Assembly (NCBI GenBank): GCA_949752735.1
Contig: OX457041.1
Location: 21,312,117 to 21,376,116 of the forward strand
DNA length: 64,000 nt
Source of the DNA: Lumbricus terrestris
Lineage: Eukaryota; Annelida; Clitellata; Crassiclitellata; Lumbricidae
Reading direction: 5' to 3'
This document shows positions 1 through 14,100 of this stretch, piece by piece. The notes beneath the pieces were generated by a model, which did no database searches, was not told the origin of the DNA, and worked only from the letters and a program-made list of their open reading frames with translations. How positions within the stretch are numbered: the stretch's first letter is position 1; every line of letters begins with the position of its first letter. The translations under genes were made by a program, and so were the position numbers.

Positions 1-862
1 ACATGTCGTCTTCATCCTGTCACTTTCTCTTTATAATGGTGGTCAGTGAATCTTCAGAGGTAGGTAGTTCTGGTAAAGCTTTGGCAGTTTCCTTACCCAC
101 CAGCTGTGTTGGTATTCTGGCAAGCACCCAAATACAAACAAGTGCATCATAGGCCATTTTGTGGCTTTCCGGAAGGGGTCTCCCTTTAGTGATATGATTA
201 AACTGAAACAGTTGCTGTGCATCCAGGCTGCGTGGTAATCTTGCAGTAGGCAATCAAGAGACTGGTTTTCCCATGGCCAGTGCTCTGGGTCGGATCTCAA
301 ATTAGACGAAGCAATATTAGTCTAATAACGACGTTTAACATGACGTAAAGACATTATCAGCACTCAAGTAAAATGTTCAGAATGGGTTGACCTCTAAATG
401 TCACACAATCCGGCTGAAATTATACAGGGAGACTATCTGCTCCAAGAGCACAAAAATAAGCCTTGTGGAGAAAGAATTCTACCAACTTAATTTTTTGGCT
501 ATGACTTGTGGACCAGTCTAGTAAGACATGCTGTGTGTAAATGATAAATAATAAAGAAACCGAAGTGATACTCTAAATAAAGGGATGTATAAATTACCCA
601 TAATGCTGTCTTACATTAGGCTACATTTCATTTCTTCTCTTGCTATGAGACTAGCTGGAAATTATTGTATGCGCACATGTTTATGGCTATTTTTATGTCG
701 CACTTTTAAGTGATCTTCAAAAAAGGTTCGTGATCATTCTGCTAAGTGTAATTTATCTCGTTTTCTTCTCATTAGATGGAATTTCCGTAGCAGTACATGA
801 CATTATAGCTACAGTGGAATATTATGGATGGTTGATTGAAAATGATGCATATTTTTTTGCAG
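1..862. other. Left-edge sequence, probably SPAG17 intron
   Basis: No exon of the downstream gene is recognised here. The last 20 bases are a pyrimidine-rich acceptor ending in AG at 861-862. A minus-strand open frame of 77 codons at 20-253 and an overlapping one at 43-300 do not resemble a family I know and could be a decayed repeat. Most of the stretch is AT-rich and featureless. Confidence 0.4.
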
Positions 863-3800
863 ACACCAAAGGAGAATCGGGTCGAGGAGAAAAAGTCGAA
901 GGAAAAGGAGAAGGAATCAAAGAAGCAACCAGATTCAAAGTCACCAACAGCGGTCGAACAAGCAAATGCAACTGGGGCTGTTGTTACAACTCAGCCCCCA
1001 GAGAAATTCTGGCCAGTCAGTCTCTGTTCTTCTTACACCACATATATTATGTCGTAACTGTAGTTGTAACAGAACATTTTCATGATGCCTCTCAAGAATC
1101 TTCAGCAGCCCCATTTGTTAGTATGGAGCTAAATAGAAAGATTGGCAAGAACGTCACCAGATAACCTTCTGCGCCTGAAATTCACATTTCGGTGTAACCT
1201 TGCGCACGTTACGAATTTAGTTAATAATAGTAATGACAATAATAATTTTCACCCAAGACAAGAGCGAATGCAACATGCATATATAGTTTGATTTCTTTGT
1301 CACATTTATGCATGGTTTGATCAATCAATCAATCAGAATTTATATAGCGCCACTTCAAGCTACCTACTCACAGCACATCAGGTCTGTAGTCCAACGATTG
1401 CAGTTCGTAACTTTTAAGTAGACTTTTTTGTCTGGATCCGGACCAGGTTGTTTGTGTTTACTTGTCCAAAACCTCATCCAATGATTATTACCTGTGTGCA
1501 ATAATAAGTGCAATGAATAAATTGCTTGAAATATGCTTATTTACAGGTGTATTTTATCATTTGAATATAAAATATCACCTTTTTAGAATTCCAGTGATAG
1601 TTAAATTACATTTGTGGTTTATTGTTTTTTAATGTAATTTAGTTTATTTTATGTCGTAATTATTCCATTGTGTGATGCAACGTGCTTTGGTATTGTCTTA
1701 TTAAGTGCTGGTTAATATAACTTAATGTTTGCATGTTGACATTTTATCAAAACTCTCCTCGATATTTCATAATTTGAAGGCAGTAGTTTGTTCAAAGTGG
1801 CTATTGTTTTCTATGGGACCATTTATTTTATTCTTCTCTAATTATCTATGTTTGTCTTTAATTGCCATCATTTAGCAGAGATAAAAAAAAATGTGAATAA
1901 TGCAATTTCTAAGACGTACATCTAGTTTACTTAAGTTATTGCCTTTAAAGATGATAATCATTGTAAATCAGCAATCAATCAACAGTGATTGATCAATCAA
2001 CAGTGATTGATTTGATTATTAATGTTTACTTGCAAACTAACAATTTGATTTTTTTGTGAGACAGTTCGCCGGCTATGATGTCGGCGACAAGCTTATACAC
2101 GTTGCGGGAATAAACTCCACTCTCTTTCCGGATGATGGAGGCCAGATTACCACCGAACGCATTCAGTATCTTAATGGTAAACAGCACCTTCCTGTTTTAT
2201 AAGTTTATACTCACAATATTTGCAATACAATAATAATCACTCAGCAAAAGTAAAAATCTCTTTTATCACTTCTGTTTAGATCTATTGGGTAGCTACGTTA
2301 AACGCCTTCATGAGATTCTTGTTAAGGCGCTATATAAGTCGCCGTATACATACGTGCACAGCGCAGTGGACATGATACATATATAATCACTGCCTTGTAG
2401 CTGTAAAAGAACGAATTAAGTTATTAAGATAATACGAAAATCACATGAAATTCTTTATAATATTGAAATAATTATTGAGAAATTTCTGCTTGAGTTCAAC
2501 TATTTTATGAGCACATTCAGCTACTGGCAGCCAACTTAGTCGCTGGTTTTATGTCATCAAAACGAATAAAACGTCTACACACTGCAACAATGCAGAATAG
2601 AGCCTTTTTTGTGATCGGCCCAGTTGTCTGGAATGGGCTCCCACAGGAGCTACGTCTACTTACTTGGGTTATTACTGAAACATTTTTTATTAAACTCAAA
2701 ACTGTCCTTTTTTGCCATGCTAGAGTTGGGAGCGCTTCTGGGTAGTCCTCTTGAAGAAGCGCTATATAAATTCTTTAATGAGTGAATGAATGAATGAATG
2801 AATATAAAGCAGTATAAGAAATCATTTTTAGTGATATATTCAATTGGTTTTATCTACATAAGCCGTGTGTTGTTGAATTGTAGGCAGCACAAGCATTCGT
2901 GCGTCTGTTCGTAAGGGTGGACATTCGTTTACGGTTCACGTCATCGATCCAAAACAGATGAACAACAACGAAGAGGAAGTGAAGGAGGAAGATGGTGGAG
3001 AGTGCACGCCTGAATCAGCTGCGGTGGCTGGTGAAGTTGCTGATGGACAGAATTCCGCAGATGTGTGTCTCGTGACTTGCGATGCGGAAGTGAAGAAAAC
3101 TGAAGACAATGACAACAGGCAGAAGGATTGCAAGAGTAAACAAGAGACTGCTTCAGTGGCAGGTACCGGTACTATCATTATTGTGGAAGGAATCACTGGA
3201 ATGACCATTGTTATTGTAATTCTGAGTTTTTTCTACACAATCAATTTTCTGACAATTAACTTAGTTTGTAGTTATCTTAACATAATTGATAACTCCGCCT
3301 GTGCCATAAAGTACGGATTACATTAATATCGAACTGGTTGGTAGCCACTGATTTGATTCAAGATTTGATTAAATGAAAAAAAAATTATTCGCAGGCTCCT
3401 AGCTCCTGGTATGTAAGTAGAGATACATGTATAATTTGATATGTGTGTTTATTGCTTGTTGGTATCAAAACATTAAAAGTACCTTTAAAGTACCTTTGAC
3501 ATTTCAAAAGCACATTTGTTCCTGTATTGTGTGGCGCAAGTTACAGCCAGCATATGATTTCTTAACCAGCAGGTGAACGTGCAGAGGCATGTGTAACTAC
3601 TGAGCAAGACTGTGAACCTCCGTCTACCGCTGGTGGGGAGAGTCCGCAAGAAAAGCCGTGTGTTGGTCGATTCGGTTCGTTTACAGCGCAGTTCTGTGAT
3701 GGAATGACACTCGCAGTCAGCACGTTTGGTCCATCTGGCGAACCACCAAATGGTAAGAACAGACGGGCATCGGTACATTGGCAGACAATCTTCGACAATT

Positions 3801-4835
3801 CTTCTGCAGATATGTACCGTGGGTTTAAAGTGGGTGGGAACCACTGGATATGTATCATCTGTCAGTTAAGCGAGATAGGGCAAGGCAAATGGGTTTTAGA
3901 AGTATGAGGAGAACTCCATACTGGTCACTCTCAGTGCCAGTCCCAAGTTGGATAAAGGAGGAGGGTAATGCTAATTATCTTTGTTATCACACAGTGTCAT
4001 CTGTGAACTGCAACTACTGCCAAGTATGAGGATTTACTTCATGGCGCCTTGATAGGTGTCGTAAGTTAATCCCGTTACTGGCAACCCTGATTATAATCGT
4101 CAATTTTATATACGATTATATGCAGGTCGGCTGGTAAAGGGATTAATAAATGAAGTTAAGCCTAAAAGAAATGGTGGTTCAATACTTTAAGGCATTGAAG
4201 CAGATTCTGTTTGCATTTATTGTCATCAAAATATTCCTATTGTCTTATAATTTGTGCTTTAACATCAGGATAGCTCTCTTCAGAGATTGTGTGTAAAATC
4301 ACATGGTAAATGATTAGCATGGTATGTTCTCTTATCGTATGATTTACCTTATCTTAATCTTACCTTGCCTGACATTGCCCTGTCTCATCTTGTCATTCAT
4401 TACCTTGTCTTAATTTACCGTGTATTACCTTGCGCATTTCCTTATCTAATCTTCCGACTTTATTTTTGCAGGTAAACCATATGAACCAGAGCCATACACA
4501 CCTCCAGTGCAGAGCATAATTCCATCAGGCGCTACAACTGAAAGAGATGCGTCACCTTCAAAGCGCACCAAAGCAGGTGACAAAGCCAACAGAGACAAAG
4601 AGAAGGACAAAGAGAAGGACAAAGACAAACTGAATGTGACAGATGTTGTAGTGGCTACTCCATCAGTATGTATTTTAATTGGTAAATTGAATACATGTAG
4701 AAACCCTTAATTTGAGAAAAACTTGTAAGAGAAATTTCTATCATACATCCTCTGTGCTTTATTCTACTGCTGTCGTGCTTCCTGAATTTGGCATTTTCAT
4801 GGTTTGTAAAGTGTACTATCAATACTGTGTGGCAC

Positions 4836-4873
<38 letters not shown>

Positions 4874-6297
4874 TCTCGCATTTGCCTTTCAGCCTGCCAT
4901 CCATAGTTCAATTTCTCATTTAATTTTTTTACTGCTTTCTTGTAGACTCACCTAAAAATGCTGTAAGCAGAGTACTTGTGCATTGCCTCTCAAAGAAACC
5001 TACTCATAGGCACTCCAAGTCCAACTCCGGTGATAAAGAACAGTTTAAGATGCTTGTTGAAGGCATATATGCAGATCTCCTTCATCATCATTTGTGTTGC
5101 TTGAACTTGAAATTACCTTACCTTATGTAAGATTCTTGTTCTGTTGAATCAAAAAGGAAGCTGAGGTAAAAGAGGAAGTTGTAAAAGAAGTGCCTGTTGT
5201 TAAGCCATTCCAGCAGCTGTATGTCACCTGTCCTGATGGCCTCAACGTTACGTACTTCCTGGAAAGCTCTCCTGGTAATAACTTTACACTTTCAGCTGTA
5301 AATAGATCTGAAGATATTCATATTTTGGTCTTGTCTTCAACCATGTATGAATTGCTATCTTGAAAGGGGCGCTATGTAAATTACATAGATGGATGGATGG
5401 ATGGATAGGTATGGCACATGGGAATAAAACCAAGATTTAAATTACTCCATGCCTACGACTCACATTGTTGTATGGCGATTTTTATGGTTTCAGATGGTTT
5501 CAGCATAACAATCAGTCGCAATATTGTATTGTATTTAAACATTTATAAAGCGCCTCTATAGTAGGGTGAACCGTTCAGAGGCGCTCCCAGTGCGCAAGGC
5601 CCCGTGAGAAGAAGCAGGTTTTGAGAAGAGACAGAGCAGAGGAGAGACTGACAGACAGAAGTGCAGAGCGAACAGAAGGAGAAAGAGCATTCCAGAGGGG
5701 AGGACCAATTGAGACAAAAGATCGAGACTGAGCCATAGCAGTTCTAGACCGTAATATAGTCACTATAGCACAACAGATGTTTCTCTGATTAATAATAATC
5801 CTGAAGAGCAACGTTGGTTGACGTTGCACATTTCTTTAGAGCAGGATTATCACTGATTTCAGAGGAGGGGCGACTCTTGGTCAGACAGAGCTACCCATTC
5901 AAGACGAAATGCCTCCAGAATTGTGATGCTGCGAGAAGGACTGCAATGCATGAGCAGTCGCGTGTCATCACGACTGACGGAAATGTCGTTAAGACTATGA
6001 TGGATGGAACGACTCAGGTACGCTACCAAATATATGCTCACCTGGATTGAATTATAATTCAGCTGAAGTGTGCGAAATCTTGTGTTTTTTTCATCAGGTC
6101 TTGTCTGATATTGCCCATCATTGTCTGTTTGATGCTTGGATTCTATTGTTTCCTTAAATGCCTCAAAGCTGTAGTAGCTCTCTTGCTTTCAAACATCTGG
6201 ATGTCTACCTGCCCTTACTTGGCGTCTGACTAACTGTGCTTCAGGTTGGCAGTTCTGCGTGACTTTGCTCACATTACAATGTTTGTAATAATACTAC

Positions 6298-6368
<71 letters not shown>

Positions 6369-8084
6369 CAGTACTGCATTACCGCATACATACTGCATTA
6401 TTGAACCGGGAGCCTTCTGTTCCAAAAACCGGGTTTATGACGAAAATAATTAACTATTACTTGTCCTTAGTATGATGAGATGTTATTCTGTATACATTTC
6501 GCTCAATAAATTGATGGTTATGGTTATTAAATGATCAGGTCGTAAATGATTAGCCATGATATTCTGCTGTATGAATTGACAATGGCTTCAATAAAAATTT
6601 GATTAATTTTGATTTGATTGATGCTTGATTGATGCTTGATTGACTTTGGCTCAGTAGCTTAAATTCTTTGTTTTCTTAAGGTTCTGTTCGCAGACGGCAC
6701 AGTTAGTGAGTTCTGCTTCAGTTCGTCTCTAATCCCGGCTGCATTGACTGTGATTCCTGATCCACAACAGGTGGTTAAAGAGGTCAATACTTCAGCGTCA
6801 AAGAAGAGTAAGTCGCCATATCAACTGTGACGCCTCTTGGCATCATGAACTCCTTCATTAATTCCTTTAGCGGCTGTCCCGATTATATATAATCGTCAAT
6901 TTTGTATACGATTATAAGCCGGTCAGCCACTTAAGGGGTTAAATAAATAAGTCAGAAGGTGATAATTATTTTTTGTCATATTTTGCATTTTCCATCTTGG
7001 TCTAAAAAGATGATATTCTAGATAAGGACAAAATGGAACAATAGTTTGCTTAATAATTTGCTTAGACATACGTATCCATGAATTCTAATGTGGTCCAATT
7101 GACCTCGTTTCCTGGATGAAGTATTGCTTTTGTTGAGACAGGTGATTTAAAATGATGCTGATGCACTGTCAATTAATTCATATTTATACATATATATATA
7201 TTATATATATGGTGAAAGAATATATATAAACATGTATAATAATGGTGAAAGAATATATATATTATAGGAAAAGAGGGAGGTAAAGGCACTGACAAAAGGA
7301 GAAAGTGTAGTGGAAGATTGTTGTGGGAGGGACATTTTCCAAGATGGCATTCACATGCTTTTGATGATATTAGATGATAGACTAGTTACTGTCAGCATTA
7401 TTATTTTGATTAATACTAATTTCACTGTCAATGTATGATGGCATACGTTGTTTAGAAGTCGGTCGACGTGGATTAAAGGCTGACCAATTGGAAACTGCAG
7501 CTCCAACCGAGGAGGAGACACAGGACAAAGGATACTGGATAACGACTCTTCCGACTGGTGAAAGGATTGCAAATCGGTCGAACGGGGCACCAGTGGAAGT
7601 GCCAAATGCAGTTCTTTGTGTTGCCAGCGATCCTCAGACGCTTCAGGTTTTCATCAGTTTGTGTTTTATTCCAGAAGACTTGAACAGTACACGTTATAAA
7701 TAAAAAATTACTTAAATACCCTGTTAAATTGTGAGTCATGAAAGGAATCTTTGACGATTAAACCCTTCTGGCATTATAATGTCACCTCTATCCTGGTTTA
7801 AAACTTGATTCTTCTTTGTCAAGCCATCTTTATTACAATGCAGAGCCGGTCCTTCTCTGTAGTTGGTCCAAAAACTTGGAACGCACTTCCAACACTGTAA
7901 ACCAATTCCCATGTTGTTCTCAGTTTCAGCAACTGCTGAAGATTGCTCTTTTTTTTCTTCCCTGGGTCTCGAGCACTTCTGATTAGAGATCTTGAAGAGG
8001 TACTATATAAATTCTGATTGATTAATTGATTGATTGGTTGGCTGGCTGATTGATTGCTTGCTTGATTGCTTGATCGATTGATTA

Positions 8085-8126
<42 letters not shown>

Positions 8127-11100
8127 TGATTGATTGATTGATTAGTGCAGTACTTCCAAATAAGTTGGTGTCGAGCAATTGACTTTTGAGCATTGATTGA
8201 GCTTGTGTCTGATTGATCAGTTGACTGATTGTCCAACCTATGTTTCTGATTGGTTGACCCACTGACTGATTGACCCAGCAATTGATTGACCAATTGATTG
8301 TTTGACAAAGTGTTTCATTGACCCAGTACTGATTGACTCTGACTGATTTACCCACTAACTATTTGACACAGTGACTAGTTGATCCATTTACTGATTGACC
8401 CAATGTTTGCTTGACCTACTGGCTTATTAATCGATCCAGTGACAGATTGACCCAGTGACCAGAAACTGACTGATGTGTGATTGATGTGTGACTGATGTGT
8501 GACTGATGTGTGTCTGATGTGTGACTGATGTGTGACTGATGTGTGTCTGATGTGTGACTGATGTGTGGCTGATGTGTGACTGATATGTGGCTGATGTGTG
8601 ACTGACGTGTGACTGATGTGTGACTGATGTGTGACTGATGTGTGACTGATGTGTGTCTGATGTGTGACTGATGTGTGACTGATGTGTGACTGATGTGTGA
8701 CTGATGTGTGACTGATGTGTGACTGATGTGTGACTGATATGTGACTGATGTGTGGCTGATGTGTGACTGATGTGTGACTGATGCAGGTGATGCATACAAG
8801 AGAAGACCACGTGATCACCATCTACCATCCTGATGGTCTCGTCATCGTGGAGCACAGCGATGGAACGAGGATCACCAGGAAGCAGCAGATCAAGAACCCA
8901 CCGCCACCGGAGGAGGAAGACATCAAGAAGGCAGACAGCGAACTGTGGCAACCACCGAAAATGGAGGACGACAGCATCATTGCCGTGCAGGATGAAAAAA
9001 CTCATAGTTCCACTGACCAAGTCGGAGGAGAGGATGTGGAAGAGAGGGATGAAGAGGAAGTGATGGATAGGTCTAGCGTCCATACCGCTAAGGAAACGAG
9101 CACAGCAAGTTCTTTTCATCGTGAGGAAATTAAATATTCTTTTCTTCGTTGCAATTTATGTTCTTCAGGTGTAGCATGTCTGTCTTGTGTGCGTAGAAGG
9201 ATATTACCAGTATTGTAAGCAGGATCAGAATTTGAAGACCATGATGACTTGGTTTGAGTCTATGACCAAGACTTCAGGAATTAAGACCAAAACCATAGGA
9301 ATTGAGGCCATGACTAAGACCTTAACTTAAAGATTAATACCAAGTACCCAAGGCTTCTTTAATGCTGTATACAGCTGTACTACCAATGCTGGCATTGCGC
9401 AACTCAAGGCAAGACCAACATTGAGGAGATGAAGACCAATACTACAAGGCTCCAGACCAAGATCACATTTTCCTGGTCTTGAGACTGTCTTGTTACCAAG
9501 ACCATGGTCTCAAAGCCCCTCACTGAACATCGCTATATTTAAGTTCAATGAAAGTACTGACAGTATGCAAGTTACAGGTATGCTGATAATTGTCTAATGC
9601 TAACCCCTAGATCACTCTCTGACACATTCTATAAGCACTTAAAAACTGTTCTGTTTGTCCGTACTAGAGTTGGGAGCGCCTCTGAGTAGTTTCCTTGAAG
9701 AGGCGCTATATAAATACTCGAATGAATGAATGAATTAATTATTATTAATTAGAAATTTTTATGCATCATCTAAGAGAATAGCATCAGTCCGTGAAGACTA
9801 ATCACTGCTCTGATTGGTTGTTGCTTTCAGAGCTCGATGAACCGGAAAAGACAGATGTCGCCACGTTTGTTCTCGTCGAATGTCCTGGCTACGCTTCGGT
9901 GAAGTTTGACAATGAATCAGGACTGTGCAGCACGGAGTTTGGCAGCGGGTGTGTGGTCGACTGTATGCTGGAGGGTAGGTACGATGTCTTCCATCCGTCC
10001 GGTGGGTTCTTGCGTCTTGACCCAGACGGAACTGCAGTCTACTACGACCAGAGGAGTGGTGGCCGGCAGAGTCCATGTGCCAGCCACCGCCACCAGCCGC
10101 AGTACTACGTCATGCGTCATTTCGACAGTGTCATTGCGGAGACTATCGACAAGCAGGGCACCCACTACATCATCACGAACTCAGGTGAGAATCACGTCAA
10201 TCTGCTGTCGGACATCAAGGAGCTTCAGTCGGAGGACGCTGGTTCTTTCGGAGGGATGCACAATGCGAGGCAACCAGGCACTGACGCCTGCAGCAGCAGC
10301 ATGGGAAGAGGGACTCCACAGTTGAGGGACGCGAACGAGAGTAAGTATCCTGGATTTCTGGATTATGACTGACAGTGCTAAATTATTTCTTAATATCTGG
10401 TGAAAAGCCTGGTCAAGAGCATCAGCTATTCATAAGTGCTTGGAGGGCTTATTAGGTGAGTATGGTAGGTGTAACAGGTGAGGGAATTGCTACATGAAAG
10501 GAAAGAAAATGAAATGAAGAGGTAGCTAGTGGTGAATATATTGCACGTGTTTGTTCTTGAAATGTGGTGTTCATAATCCTGGCTGCAGCTTTATCTATTA
10601 ACTTACGTAGTTCCATCATCGTAACGCACAGGATTTCGATTTGAATGAAACCATAGACAAAAATCTTGATATGCTTTGGAAGTACAGTTGAAATCAAATT
10701 GATCTGATGAGTGCGGCACTATTTTAAGAGTCAAATATTTTGTCATATTTTCAGTGCAATTGGACTTTTTTGTCATATTGTCAGTGCAATTGGACTTTTT
10801 TGTCATATTTTCAGTGCAAATGGACTTTTTTGTCTGCTTTTTAGTGCATTTGAATTTTTAGGCATATTTTCAGTGCAATTGGACTTTTTGTCATATTTTC
10901 AGTGCAATTGGACTTTTTGTCATATTTTCAGTGTAATTGGACTTTTTTTGTCGTATTTTCAGTGCAGTTAGACTTTTTGTTGCATTTTCAGTGCAATTGG
11001 ACTTTTTTGTCGTATTTTCAGTGCAATTGGACTTTTTGTCATATTTTCAGTGCAATTGGACTTTTTGTCATATTTTCAGTGCATGGCAATCACGTTCCGA

Positions 11101-14100
11101 GACTGTTTGTCGTTCGTTGTGATGGAAGCGGACAGGAGTTGCTGCGTTCCGACGACGTTGGTCCCTACCTGTCGGCGGTTGAACGTGATCCAGCTTCCGT
11201 CATCCTGAGGGCTCCACTTCCGAACTGCACGGACATCCACGGCATCACCGTTCTCCGACCTCTGTCGAAGAACACTTCGCAGACGTGGCTCAAGGGATAT
11301 CTGCTGGATTCCATCATACCTGCCGGACTGAAGTCGCACGACCTGAGGAAAAGTTCCCCTGCTGAGGCGAAGACTCAGAGCTCACAGTTTGGTAAGAGCT
11401 CGAAGCTCGGATTGAACTGTTTGTCGACGAAGGCAGATCCTCCCGCACCGGTCGTCAAACAAGTTGTCTGTCCTTCGATGCTGGAATTTCGACAGCTGGT
11501 CAAATACAATTCAGTTTCAGAAGCACTGAGGGGCAAGTAAGTCGGGTTTTAATTAGGTATATTCATTGATTCTTTAATTCAGAAGCGGCTATGTTTGGCC
11601 CATTGGAGTAGTGCATTTACACGCACAGTAAGTCCTTAAGCTGTAAGGATATTACATTACATTGAGTCTTATACCATGTGAATGTAAAGATATTTTAAAT
11701 GAATAAATCTCTTAGTGACTTAAAAGGCCTGATAACCATCCACAACCCAAATTTTCACTGAATTTGTTAAAAGTTATGGAGAGAAGAAGGACTGGGTCCC
11801 TGAAGCAAACCTTGAGAGACAGCCATTAAGTGTCGAATATTTGCAACTTTGTTTCTTGTAGCCTTGGAATATCAGAGCAGGTATTGCTGTCTCATCATCC
11901 CAATGTGAATCAATGTATCAATGTATTCTATTGCTAAGTGCGCTAGTGGGAAAGGCAGCAAACATTTCAAATATCTTGCTACCATTGCAGTACAAGGGCA
12001 TCACAAATTTTTTTGGCAGGAGGGGCAAAACACATTTATCCTGGTTGCATTTTTTGTCAAAAACTTGAAAAATTCCAAGCAGGAAATGAAAAACATGTGT
12101 ATTTTTGAAGGAGGTTTCTGAATGTAAATTTCTCAGTGACACTTTGTGCATCAGTAGTATAATTATTGTAAGGAAATTTGTTAAAACTCAAGAGCGGCAG
12201 TTGAAAAATTGGTATCAATTTTTGCTGGCGGAGGGGTGGCAAATGCCCCCCTCTTGCCACCTGCAGAGGTATTTGAACCTCTAGCTCATATATTGATAGT
12301 CCAATGTGCTAACTACTATTAGTAGAGTGGGCTTGTGAAAAATTGTTCACTTTGCGATACAAGTATGAAATTTGGTGCATACCATGAACATGTCCTAAGA
12401 AAAAGATTTGGCTGTAGGGACATTGCTGATTTGCCCTCTAACCCCAATGGCGGCCATTTTCCAAAATGGCCAACCGATTTACAGATGTTTCAATATCTCA
12501 GCTTCCAATTAATTTAGAATCGTCATCTTGGTGTCTAAACATATATATTTTGGGGCAAGGATTCAAATGGAACCATCACAAATTTCCCATGGTCTCAATG
12601 GCAGCCGTTTTCTAAAATAGCGACCAAAATATGGATTTTTCAATATCTCAGCAATTACAATATTATCACACACTTTGTTAACAATTCTCGTACGCCTGTC
12701 ATACCAAAACTGACAAGAAGAAGTGCAGGCTATGCAACGTTTCCGTACTGAATAAGAATCCATTTAGAGCAGAAGCTGATCGTTTTTTAGGCTGAACTCG
12801 GGCCTGAAATCATTTGCCGATCATGCGAAGAAGCGAGCGGCTTATCTCAAGGAATTGTCAGTTCAAGACACACGAACGGACGAGGAAAAGGCAACTGCAG
12901 ATGGACTTCAGGCTCGACTTTTAATTCCATGCACTCCACAAGAACTTAGAAGTATGTTCTTCTTCGTGTTGCATTAAATTGTTAAATCTAAAAAAATTAA
13001 AGTAGTTTTGTTTATCGATGTATATGTGCCATTATGTGGTTGTGTGTTTAGTTGTGCATCTGTGACTTCATAAAATGCAATGCACGTTCACTTGTCAGAT
13101 GAATCTAAGAGCTGCTTATTAAATTACTTACTTACCTATATAAAATCTGATGTGTCAAGAAAACCAGAAGTCAGTTATTCATGTTTAAATAGGTTTGTTT
13201 GTATGTTCACTTGCTATAGCACCCCTTCAAACACTCTACTCAGAGGCACTCCCGACTGCAAAGCGGACACTGCATCGGAGTTTCGCGCCGAAGCGCTGAG
13301 CAATTGCGAGTGAAGGACTTGCCCAAGGTCCCTATGCGGCGACTTGAGGTGGATTTGAACATCGAACCTTCCAGCTTCAAGGCAACAACGCCACCACTAC
13401 ACCACCGCGCCCTACCAGTGTACCCACAGGTGTACCAGTGCATGGGAATAGTTGGAGTGATATCATTTGGAAAAATATGTTTACCAATGTTGCATTTGCT
13501 GTCTGTGTCATTTTCACAGTAGACGACGTGAAGTCGGTTTATGAGAAAGCGTTGACTCCAGTTGAACGTCCGAGGATCACAGCGTCCGCTAAGATGAGAA
13601 TGAAGAAGTATGACCTGGAAAAGGTTAAACAGGAACTTGCGGAAGAACGGGAATGTCGAGATGCTCTTAGACTTCGGAACATTTCCCCGTATTTTAAAAG
13701 TGAACTGGGAGCTGGATTTTCCAGTAAGCAGGTAAGAGGCATGCAGATTGATTGGAGGCTATGGCTATGGCTATGGATGGTGGTGGTGGTGGTGGTGGTG
13801 GTGGTGGTGGTGGTGGTGGTGGTGGTGGTGGTGGTGGTGGTGGTGGTGGTGGTGGTGGTGGTGGTGGTGGTGGTGGTGGTGGTGGTGGTGGTGGTGGTGG
13901 TGGTGGTGGTGGTGGTGGTGGTGGTGGTGGTGGTGGTGGTGGTGGTGGTGGTGGTGGTGGTGGTGGTGGTGGTGGTGGTGGTGGTGGTGGTGGTGGTGGT
14001 GGTGGTGGTGGTGGTGGTGGTGGTGGTGGTGGTGGTGGTGGTGGTGGTGGTGGTGGTGGTGGTGGTGGTGGTGGTGGTGGTGGTGGTGGTTCCGAATTTG

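Noticed and set aside
730..1164. 144-aa plus-strand frame
   Set aside because: Different frame from the lysine-rich SPAG17 exon at 863-1015 and not flanked by usable splice signals.
7819..8355. Minus-strand INQSINQS frames
   Set aside because: (ATTG)n LINE tail read in the wrong sense.
8375..9119. Minus-strand frames of SHTSVTHQ repeats up to 230 aa
   Set aside because: Shadow of the 11-bp minisatellite and of SPAG17 exon 10 on the opposite strand.
10711..11122. Frame rich in FCHIFSAIGLF repeats
   Set aside because: Product of the tandem acceptor-like cassettes in the intron; coding begins only at 11080.
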